Assembly: GCA_000934455.1 (NCBI GenBank)
Contig: KN889759.1
Span: forward strand, 1 to 37,211
Reading direction: 5' to 3'
Length of the DNA stretch: 37,211 nt
Origin: Apostichopus parvimensis
Taxonomy: Eukaryota; Echinodermata; Holothuroidea; Aspidochirotida; Stichopodidae
The stretch's first letter is position 1. The number at the start of each line of letters is the position of its first letter. A model generated the notes under the pieces. It was not told the origin of the DNA. It was given only the letters and a program-made list of their open reading frames with translations, and did not search any database. The translations under genes and the position numbers were made by a program. Shown one piece after another: positions 18,468 through 29,800 of this stretch.

Positions 18468-20547
18468 TTTACTATTTCTTGGCTACCCTACTGACTTTTA
18501 GAAATATGTAACTACATGATTGTAAAAAGTAACTTTATTATAAAACAAAAAACAGCTAAGGAGAGGTAAACACTGGCTGAGGTGATCATCATCATTGTGT
18601 AAAAGACTCAAAACATTTCCATTTCACAGAGTGATTAAAGTAATGACTTTCTGAAGTGGCAAGTTAGGGCTAATTCAAGTTACTTGTATGTTTGAAACTA
18701 ACCTTTAAATACCTGTGATATTCCAAAATAATTTGAAACCAACCCATAGAGAAGCATGGTTACAAATTTTACCTGTGACATTCACAAAGTCTTAAATATA
18801 AAACCCTACCCACCAGCAAAGAGTAACGTCACCTATCCATGATATGCACAGAAAGTAGGGTGTTTGTTGCAACTCACCATTAGAAACCATGGCAACAATT
18901 AGTCACATTTAAGCATAAAAAAAAATTATTGGAAACCAACTCACTTAAAAGGACAATGTTCATCTCTGAAAATTCCTTGTCAAAGTTTGATCCAATCGTA
19001 ACCATGGTAACAATTTTTATCTTTGTCATTCAAAACCAACATTGTTACTACAAAACTCACAAGACAATGCTACATGTTGAGTAAAATAGCCAGACACTTC
19101 ACTTTTACCGTCAAAGTAGAAATTTTTCACAAATCTATGGAAACTTTAAGGTGCCCTCAAAATGTGCAGATTTCTACCATCAATATAGTTGCAATTTTCA
19201 ACAAACTGTCTTTTTATTGTTTCAATAAATATGTTAACAATTTGCCACAACATTGTGAATTCCTTTCATATAACAAGTGAGGAATTCATAATTTTATGGA
19301 TGATATTATTATTATGTTAAAAGGCAGCATTTTAGCATTGAATACGAGTCAGTAGAGCACAGTTTTATGTAGTTTTTTAGAAAACATTTTAGTATCAAAA
19401 AAAAAAGGGAAAAAAGAATGACACTTTTAAAAGTGGGCAGACTCTTCATAACCTTGTTTATGCAAAATGAATTTAAAAAAAAGAAGAGTGTGTGCATAAA
19501 TATCAAAAGTAACTTCATTTAAAAAACATTTGACTCTAAAAGCTTCAGAAAATAGGTCTAAAGTTAAAACCTTGACAGAAAGACATAAATATATATTTTT
19601 GTTCATACATTGTATTGAAAAGGTTTTGTCAGTGCACCGGCAGTTCCTCGAAGAAACGGCTTCTGGCTAAGAGGCTTAGTAAATAGCAGCATATCAAGAG
19701 TAAGGTGCCTGTAGTAGATTCTCATTCGGAGTACTGATACCTACAAAACAGAAAAAGCACAAAGTCAACTGAGTTTTTGGATAACTGGTTGGGGAAAAAA
19801 AGAACAAAACCCATGAGGGTCATTTGAGCATTTTTGTTAAAAGAAAAGAAAAGAGACAACAATTTATATACAGGTATACCTGTAAGTGGCACAGCCAGTC
19901 TGTGAGAACCTGTACCCCTCCCCCTCCCCCCACCTCATACAAATGATGAAGTCTGCAGGGGTTGAAGCCCCTCGTATTACAATAGATGTACCAATAGTAG
20001 TGATACAAATATTGGAGGAAGCCCCTGCTCAATTCCATCAAAGCAAGTTCAACACAACCATCTTGGCCTAAATGAAACTATCCAGTTTTTGTAACTCAAG
20101 TATTATTACAGCTCTCCCAACTACTTTTACAGCTTTCTTGATCGTTCATATTTATGAACTAACGAATAACAACGTTTTGGTAGGGTTATTAAAACTTGAT
20201 ACAGAACAAAGCATGTACACTAATGGCAACTGAATGCTGACTGTGGGAGCAGACCTCACCGTTGGTTTGCGTCTTGAAGTAGCATTCCAGGCATATAAAA
20301 TGCTTTAAAGGTGACAATCTTGAAAACTCAACTAGCAGCACAATCAGCACACCTGCATTACTCACACTTTTGCTTATTTTAATTGTAATTTGTCAGGTAA
20401 TTAACATGCCAACACTAACATTCAGTCTGAAGTCATCTATCAATATCTAATAAACATTCTGGAAAGAATACCATTAGCATTCCACTCGCGGCATACCACT
20501 CAAGCATGTCCACTTCTTTTTTCTTTTTTTGGCCACATGTTTCATAG
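18468..20547. other. Region downstream of the ADAMTS9-type gene
   Basis: No exon is confirmed. CCATGG-containing segments recur near 18756, 18888 and 19003, suggesting a worn tandem repeat with a step of about 115-130 bases. The remainder is AT-rich. Confidence 0.35.
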
Positions 20548-20711
20548 CAGGGATGAGCTTGTGGTAAAATAAAAATCACGGAACTTTGCAAAAACTGCGG
20601 TATAGGCTCCAGTTTGCGTATGCTACAGTGTGTTAGGATAATAGTTTTTGTCCCCAAGGTAGAAAAGAAATCACGGATATTCCGCGAATTCGCGGAAAAA
20701 GCTCATGCCTG
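20548..20711. mobile_element. Short MITE, 164 bp, next to the ADAMTS9 3' end
   Basis: The ends CAGGGATGAGC and (inverted) CAGGCATGAGC match at 10 of 11 positions, and TCATAG is directly repeated on both sides (20542-20547, 20712-20717), giving a 6-bp target duplication. An 18-base perfect palindrome, TTCCGCGAATTCGCGGAA, lies at 20680-20697. No coding capacity. The CAGGG end suggests hAT, but a 6-bp duplication is unusual for it. Confidence 0.7.
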
Positions 20712-20727
20712 TCATAGTCTTAATATT

Positions 20728-20733
20728 TTTATT
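20728..20733 (-). terminator. AATAAA poly(A) signal of the ADAMTS9-type gene
   Basis: A canonical AATAAA on the - strand begins 49 bases after the TGA stop. Cleavage 10-30 bases later would fall at or just inside the adjacent MITE. A longer 3' UTR cannot be excluded. Confidence 0.5.
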
Positions 20734-20781
20734 ATTTTCCCCGTCTTTCAGAATATTGAGAGACTTACTTACCGGAGGTCA

Positions 20782-20877
20782 TCATAAAACATCTAGTGGA
20801 AGTACTCGTCCTTTTAACCTGGATGGTAAGCAGACACCGCAATAGCCACCACAGTGACCTCGTATCAATTGGTTTGA
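20782..20877 (-). CDS. ADAMTS9: ADAMTS9-type last exon: GON domain end and stop
   Basis: It encodes 31 residues, [16 protein letters not shown] then [15 protein letters not shown], and ends at TGA (20784-20782). The HCGGYCGVC block matches the KCGGYCGKC end of human GON domains. Acceptor TTCTTAG precedes 20877. Confidence 0.9.
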   Translation of the reverse strand, partial: SNQLIRGHCGGYCGVCLPSRLKGRVLPLDVL

Positions 20878-23800
20878 CTAAGAAAGAGAAGACAAATATT
20901 GAAAATGCTTTATAGCGACTGATGTTAATCTAATATTATATGCTTATGTTATTATATGAATATGTAATTAGTGATTCTATTTGATTCTCTCTTCGTTGCA
21001 TCATCCAAGGCAGTTTTTCTGAATACTATTTATCACATGTAAAAACACAAAATTATACAAATTTTGCGACTTTCCTTCAAATCTTGAAATATGAATGAAC
21101 TAGTCAAATTAATGAAAGGACTTTAGAAAAGGATAACATTGACTTTTTTGTAAAGTTTATTTATTTTTATTATTTGCTACTTATACTTATGTGAAGGGAG
21201 CCAGGCAGTGTAAGAATTTTCTAATGTATGAAATCTGTTTCTTTCTCGAGGATATTTGATAACTGTTAGAACCGTCATTACATCCACCATAGACTTGCAG
21301 GTGATTTGCTATTGTCTTGTACGACTATATAGACATGTAAGAACATAATGATCATGTGTTGATATGCCATGTTTAAGGCTGTATAGTCATGTAGGGTGAT
21401 ATGGGCATGAACAGACCATATGTGGCTATAATGTCATGTAGAACCATAAGTACAGACCATGTAAAACAACATATACGATATGGTCATGTAGGGTGATATG
21501 GGCAGGTACAAACCATATGGGCATGGGCAGGTATATTGGCATGTACTACCATAAATGGGCATTGACAGCTGCTATGAGGGCATCTATTAGCTGCTATATG
21601 AGCTTACCTCTGTGGTATCTATAGTTTTGGATACAGCATAACCCTGTGTAGTCCATTCAGCCTCTGAACTTATTGTAAACCCTGTATCCCTAAGGTTGAT
21701 CCGGAAGTTTCCCTGAGGGCAGTCTTCCGCACTGTAGCAGTCTCCTGCCGTAGCAAATGGTACAAACACCCCGTTGCGAACTCTGGCAAAGGTACTATCC
21801 GTGGCTGTGTGATGAAACAGATACTTAAGTACTTAATTTCTCAAGTTACTGAAGTTACTTAAGTCCTCTCAAAATACTCAAGTTCTCAAAATGGAATGAG
21901 AGATACACCCAACCTCTCTGATGTCGACAACATGCTACATTTAACATCTTGTTGGTACCATTCTATTGTAATCAATTGCTGGTACACAAATAAAGGTTAA
22001 ACCCCAAATTGTTAACTTCGTTGTAAGTACAATGTTCCTGGTTATTGCTTAAAATTTAAAATTGCACAAATAAAGGTTAAATCCCACATTGGTAACTTCC
22101 TTGTAAGTACAATTTTCTGGTTTCTTGCATAAAAGTATAAATTACTTTTCTGTAATCTCTCTCTCTGTCACAACCATGTTTTCATTCTATCCAATCAATC
22201 ACTTGGAAGTCTATCAGGATTAATTACATCTTAACCAATGTTTGATCATTCCAGAGACAGTGCCTGGCCCAGTCATGCACAGAATCTAATAATGGAGCCA
22301 ATTCTTTTCAGATGAAAGAAAAACCAAAGAAAATACAAAATATGTATCAAACATAAGGTTTCTTTTAAGGGTAGAAAAGACACTTACTGATTATTTCTAA
22401 GGTGGTTATATTTAGTCGCACTTTTGAGAATGTAGTGAGTCCTGCCTCCTGATGGCCAGCATTTGTACAGGCACAGGAATCATTTCTTCTCCCTTTGTAT
22501 GGACATTGCAAAGGGGCTAGCAATCTGTTATAAAAGAGAGAATTGATATCACTGAAAGTGTTCTCAGGCACAGGAGTCATTTCATATCCCTTTGTATGGA
22601 CATTGCAAAGGGGCTAGCAATCTGTTACAAAAGAAATAATTGATATTACTGAAAGTGTTGTCAGGCACCTGAGATCATTGCTTAAGTTCACAACAAAAGT
22701 CTGCAATTATATAGACACCAACAACTGACATAAGTATTGAGAGCAAGATCATTAACAAATGAAAAAGTTGGTTTTCCTCTTTGTTTTTGCATACATCTAG
22801 TATTTTTCAAAACTGTGATCAGGTTCTTTGTCTTCATTGGCTATTATATGGACAAAACATTTCCTGCTTTCATCAAATGATGGAATCATTTCATAGATTC
22901 ATCCCTAGAAAGAAATTAGGTTGTGAAACTGACGGACACAACAAAAACAAACACTTTAAAACCACTGCTTTTAATGTTTAAAGAGAAGCATCACTACTAT
23001 TAGAAACCAAAAACATTTCTAAAAACCAAACCTATTTTTTTATATTTTATTTTACATTGCTTCCTTAATATCATCTTATCTTATTTTATATTCTATTACC
23101 TTTTGGAATAAATTTCAGAAAAATTTTCAATATCTTGTGGAAGTGTAAGAAATTCCTGAGGATTAGTACTGGACATCTGATGACAGAATATATTGATGAA
23201 TTGTCCCTTGATTAAGAGTCTGTATTCCCCGTCCTCCGATATATTGCCCAAGTGCTGAAGGTCTTTGCAACTCGACTGCTGGCCTGAAAACATTAAAGAG
23301 AAGACCAACACATGAATGACAAAGAAGGGAAGTTAATGGGCAAAACTATATAAACTGCATTTTGCATACAATGACACCTTTGTTAATATAAAACAATAAA
23401 TCTGCTTTTGGATGAAGACAAGGTTTTAAATTCTTCTCAACAAAGCTGTACTTTAAATCAAATTTACAACAACAGTCACTAAAATTTGAGCAAGTTATTC
23501 ATGTATAATACACTAGGAAATGTAGTTAACCAGGATTTATATTATTTTTTAATAAGTTCTAAGAGTTGATTAGTATTGTTGGACAGATAATCGAAAATGA
23601 GTCGTAAATTCTTTTTTGGAAATACAGAATATATTAAGAATTGAAAGAGAGAGACTAGATTTTGTAGCATGAAAAGGATGGGCCTTCAAGCATTCAACAA
23701 GAATCAGCTTTTAAAAAGATTTTGTTCAGAAGATTAACACTGCCACCAATATTTTTTGTCTGATAGTTGATAAATCTGAGTGGTAGACCGTCATCATAAA

Positions 23801-26800
23801 ACAGGTGGATGCTGTAGGTTATACAACTGCATTATAACACTAAGAGCAATGCATACATATTCAAAGAAATGGCACAAATTAGTACTTGGTTTATTACAGC
23901 ACAATTAGGCCCATACCAGCGTAGCCAGTTTAGCGTTTTAAGCACCAAATAAGACAAATATTGGGTTTCCCAAATTTAATAGACCGGAGGAAAATTAAAC
24001 TAGGTCTAGCCAAACAGCATTTTTTCGTTTTTTTTTAATGGCCTACCAGTTTAAGAGAAATAGAAGATGAAAATAGTTAAATTCCTCCAAACTTAATTTC
24101 AACCATTTTCAGTCGTTCATTCCGAATTAAGATTGGATATAGACCTTCACATCAGTAAAGACATTGGGACCTATTTTGACAGCTTTTCAATCCATATTGT
24201 TTATTTAATAGCCACGAATTACCAGGAATTACAAACCCACATAATTCCTACCCATATGCAGGGTCAATTGTTATATCATAACAACCAATTATGTATTTTG
24301 GCTAATTCCAAGCCCCGACCCCCCCTCGGAAATCAGCTGCTAATTTGGCCGGTTGCACCACGGAATAAACAGGCAACCGCGGCAAACAGGCTGCAACATA
24401 TAAACTTCTGATATCTATTAAGATGAGAGTGTTCCTAACATGGCTTCAAGTAATATGTACTTACAGGCTCGTAGAGTACAATCCCTGGTTGTGATTGGTT
24501 TGATTGCTGGTACCCGACAGCTATCTTCTGATGTTCGAGAACCATACCTATCTTGGCATTCAACCTGCCGTATCTGAGTACCAAGACCACAGGTAGCTGA
24601 GCACTGTAAGGAAGAATGGTGCAAAAGGGTAGAGTCAAAACTACAGAGAATAGTGCAAATAGGTAGAGTCAAAACCACAGAGAATGGTGCAAAAAGGTAG
24701 AGCAAAAACCACAGAGAATGGTGCAAAAAGGTATAGTCAATACCACAGAGATCTATTCTGGACAGGTATGAATATATTGGAGAAGGATTAGGGAGGAGGG
24801 GGGAGGAGGGGCATAGGCTGTTTGGTAGTGGGAAGGGTGTCATTTTGTCAATGTGTGATGTAATATTGGCACACACAGGGGAAATCATTTAGATTTTCTT
24901 TTGTTTCTTGTTTCATATTTGCACATTTATTTGAACAGTATCGATAAACTTGACACTGAAGCCAATGCCAGTTTTCTTTTTTAAACAACTTCAAACACTT
25001 TATTTGCAAAGAAAAAATAAAACCACTACAAGTTCAAGCATGAAGGATGATGTCACATTCAGACTCTCAGATTTTAAAAAATGTCCGTCATATTTTGAGG
25101 AAACATTAAAACGGTTATACCTTCCAAAAATGGAATAAGATTTTTCTTAGCTGCTTCAGCCTGGTAAAGTTGTTCTTCCCAAGTATACCAATGATGACTG
25201 TTGGGATTGCTTCTCCTTCTATGTTCATATCTTTCAAACAACGCATCCATTTATAGTCACAAATAGACAACTATCACAACTTGAATGTACTCCAGCATAT
25301 GCCTATGTTGCTTACATCATAGAAACATGATCTCAGACTATCTTCATGTATGAAAGCTCATTGCCCCAAAGATCTAACGTCTTACCAGTGACCATGCTCC
25401 GGTGACCCATGCAGCATCATCTTCACATCCTCCTAGATTACAGGTCTGTTGTAACGTGGGCTTGATGGACTCATCACATATATCTGCCTCACCGGGAATT
25501 AACCAACCTTCTTCACTAACAGCCTGACATATAACCTGCCTGACTTGTAACCCAGCATTACATGTTCTGGAGCACTGAGGAAAGGAAAACAGTAAGAATG
25601 AACAATCAGACTCACATGGATGACTTCAAATAATCATAGATAACAAAAGTGACTGTATATATATTATCAAGCAAGTAAGTATGAACAATCAGNNNNNNNN
25701 NNNNNNNNNNNNNNNNNNNNNNNNNNNNNNNNNNNNNNNNNNATGAACAATCAGACTCACATGGATGACTTCAAATAATCATAGATAACAAAAGTGACTG
25801 TATATATATTATCAAGCAAGTAAGTATGAACAATCAGACTCACATGGATGACTTCAAATAATTATAGAAAAATAAGTGACTGTATATATTATCAAGCAAT
25901 ATAGTTATGAATTTGTTCCCCAAATCTCAATTTTGATTTACTTTGCTATTGAATACTCTATTTTGAATGTCTGATAATCTTGACCAACAGTTAACATGTA
26001 CCCTGTTGAACTAACATAATTCTTGTACCATTAGAGTGAGGGGGGACAAGAAAAAGAAAAGAACATTAACACTGCTAACATCACAATGTTTCATGCTTTT
26101 ACATATTTCCATGCCATTAGATTTTCAACAACAACCAAAGTGCAAGCATGTCATGGAACTTCTCCCAGTCATCATGGATAGCAATAAAAGTCAATTTTTG
26201 TATCACCCCCTCTATTTTTAACCCTAGCCTCAGAAACTTTGTCACAGTTAGTGAAGCCACAGTAGATCAATGCAGTAGTCCTTAGCTTTGCAACAATAAC
26301 CTTGGTTCTCACTTAAATGTAACAAGCGCTGAACTGCATTGCCGTGTGCGCTAGCTACAATATTAGGACCACCATCACAGTCAACCAGAAGCAGGTAGAG
26401 TTCAATCTTAATTACCTGCAAGGGTGTTTGGGAGTAAGCAATTCTCTGGGTTTAAGTAAACCTTAAATGACTTCAAACCACAACATTCGTGACACACAGC
26501 TACAGCAACCAGTGTGTGCTAGCATCAAGAGGTCATGAGAGAGATGCATATCGGTAATACTAGCAAGGCTTATATCTTTAACATAACTTGTCAAACGTAA
26601 TGACACAGTCACACACACAAATATATATATAAGGCAGGAAGTTTTTTACTGTTCTGGATTTTTCAACTCACTACGATTTCAATTATATTTATATTCATTT
26701 GCCTTTGTCGTTTATTTCCATTTCATTAACATAAAGTCTGTTCAAAGTATTTCTTTCGAGATACGGCTTTAGGAATCACAAATGATTTCGAGTTGGTTGG

Positions 26801-29800
26801 AAACACTATTCTATTATAGAGTTGGTTGGAAACACTATTCTATTATAGAGTTGGTTGGAAACACTATTCTATTGTTGGTTGGAAACACTATTCTGAATTC
26901 TGGCAAATAGCTGTCCTACAATCCGTATGTCTTTACTTATTCCTTGAAAAGAGATACTGAAGCCACATTCCATTAAATGTAGCTTCTATAAAATATCCAG
27001 TTACTCTCGCATGTAACTACAAATTTCACTGGGACATCCCATGTACTGTACTTAGAAAAGAAAAAACAAACCACAGAAGAGACACAGATGGTAAGGTGGG
27101 TCGGGTGGGTGGGGGTGGGTTGGTGGGGGTGGGGGAGAGAGGGTTACATACTTCTTTGTAAATAACAGTGCTACTGGATATAGAAAATATTAACAAGCTA
27201 ATTAAGTACCAGAAGGCAAAGATTCTCTCACCCCCTGGCACCATTATCTATCTCCCATCCTTGGGCCTTTACACCTCACGCTCCTTCGACACAACCAAGT
27301 TCTTTACTGACATAATAAAGGTACTAAAAATTCTGTTTGCCTAAATTATCGAGCTCGGTGACTTTAATCTCAATAATGACCAAGTAAATAAATCCATTCC
27401 TGCATGATCGAGTGTGTCGTGGTACTAGTAGTTTTATAAACTACAAATGCGGTTTCTTCCCCAATCTAGAAAATCCAAATATTTAACATTCCATGAAAGT
27501 CAAGTACGTTACTGGTTCACTGTTAAGATCAGAGTGTGACGAGAGGACGGCGCTAAAGAACGTTTCCAGAAAATAATGCATTCCATAATTCATGATCCCG
27601 CTACTGAGAGTCAAGTAAACGGGATCCTTGGAAATATCTTCTTTACGTCTGAAGAAAGCTCAACGGTTTCGAGGAATTTGCCCCAGACCGCCTTCTAATG
27701 TCATGTCAGATCAAGAAGTACATCTGAGATGAGAGTTGTGTGTGTTCCATCAATTTCAGTTAATTATTACAGCTTAAAGCAGCTGGTTCTGTTCAGTGGC
27801 GGAGCTAGGGGTATTGGTCAGGAGGGGCGAGAATGGTCTGTAGGGGCGCTTTCGACACTATCTAAGCGGAGCGCCACCACATGTTGGCGCGGAGCGTACA
27901 GACATTTTTTGAGTAAAGATATTCCCTAGATCGCCGGAAATGACCCTTTCCGGGCCTTGCTAATTTGCAGATAAACGAAGAATAAATAGGTGTCATCGCC
28001 ATTTTGTCAGAAAATTACACCAACAAAATGTGACAAATGTCAATAGGTATTTGAGAGCAAAATAAAAAAGTCAATAATCGCGAATAAATAAAAAGTGGTA
28101 AAAAGCTGAAAAGGGCGCCAGCAGTCCATTTGAGTCCGTCAGGGGGGGCATCCGCCCCCTCTGACTGTATGGACGCTCCGCCACTGGTTCTGTTACATCT
28201 CCCACCATCTAATATATTGTTTGTTTATGTGTGTGTGGGTAAGCAATGGGTTAATACCATATATTTCCCTCGACATGTCCTCTTTTTAGGTACCTTCAAC
28301 ATGTAACCATCCAGGTTTTTAAAAAATGTCTAGATTTTGAGGTAGTTCCATAAAAGTTGTAATTATAACAACAGTGGAAAAAAATTCTCTTTGATTCCGA
28401 TTCAAGGATAGAACAGACAAGTAAAAAGTCCTTCATCATACGCATTTTCTCCAAATTTTACATAATAATAATAATAATAATAAGTAATATTTATATAGCG
28501 CATAATCAGCAAAGCTGCTCAAAGCGCTTTACAAATGTAAAACATAAAAACAAATAGTAACAAAAACCAAAATAATAAATATATAGAACCAATAAGGCAA
28601 TAAAAACAACTGCCAAAAGCAACAATATAAAAAACTCACCCATACTACACGATACTAGAAACTAAAACGCAATAGTCCAAAACAATTTCAGAAGTATGTA
28701 AATAGTAAAATAGATTAAATCATACATTTCAGGAATAACTGAATTTGAAGTGTATGATAGATATGAACTTTTATAACTTCAAATCTAATATCGTTTTTCA
28801 GGTAGGTACCCTTTAAAAAGTCTAGTTTTTTACCTCTAGGCCACCGTATCTTCCACTACTTTTCAGATAAAATGTGCATCTTTACCCTACGTTACTGTGA
28901 AAACCACACAATAGTCGAGCACTACAATGGTTTTTATAGCAAGTGAAATTACTAATATACCGAAATTAACCTAGATGAAAACTTGTTACTGTCACCGAGT
29001 CAACAACATAATTGCCTCCTAAACGAAACCCTTCCCATTCCCACATGTCTGGGCATACAAATAGATAATAGCATTTGCATATGGAACAATTGGAAAATAA
29101 TTCGAGTTGGTGACTGGTAAACAAGGAATGTAAAGGCAATCACATGTTTTCAAAATGTAGCAATCCAAACAAAACTTCAGAAGAATGGAATACTTCATAT
29201 TTATACGCTATATTGTTATAATTATACAGCGACTTGGTCAAGGGAATCACAACCTTCCCCATTCCCCCCCCCCAGTCCCCCTCCCCCACCAGTTTGTAAA
29301 TATGGAGAACACTGTTCAAGTACTCTAAACTGCCAAAAAGCAACATAACTAAGCTGACATTTCAATATTAAATCAATTGGGTACATTAATTCCTTTAAAC
29401 ATATTCCTGAAGGGGTCACCATTACCAAGAAGTACTTTTACACATACTTCTCGGTAACGCAATTAAAAGCTAACCAAACATTGATAAACCCTTTGCACAG
29501 CCTCCTGGAGAACAGGTGCAGGTATTCTGACAATGAGTGGAATCCAGCCCCAGCCATGCCATCACCCGCTAGTGGAGTCATCTATACAACCATACCAAAC
29601 ACTGGACGGGGTGATTAATTACTCCTCAAGCAACCAGCGACCAAGATTTACGATAGCAAAATATATAATCTTAGAGTGATGAAACTGAGCAAAACGCTGA
29701 GAAGATGAAGATTAGAAAGAGAGAGAGAGAGAGAGAGAGGTGGAGGAGAGACTGCTAAAGTATACAGGATACAGAATGACATCTCTTGATAAATGGTGAG

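Noticed and set aside
19620..19740. Possible extra 3' exon of the ADAMTS9-type gene, with TTTTGTAG before 19740 and about 40 open codons on the - strand
   Set aside because: The preceding exon already has a conserved GON end and stop, so it could only be untranslated or alternative; there is no homology support. A GTAAGTAAG donor-like site at about 20770 keeps the idea barely alive.
26230..26420. Open - strand stretch of about 50 codons with several Cys preceded by TTGCAG
   Set aside because: No TSP1 or other domain pattern, it ends in a stop, and the flanking repeat exons already join correctly in phase 0.
27729..27929. Open frame across the hAT-type MITE, with a similar one at 35471-35662
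   Set aside because: Both copies give similar peptides only because the MITE sequence is repeated; no transposase motif.
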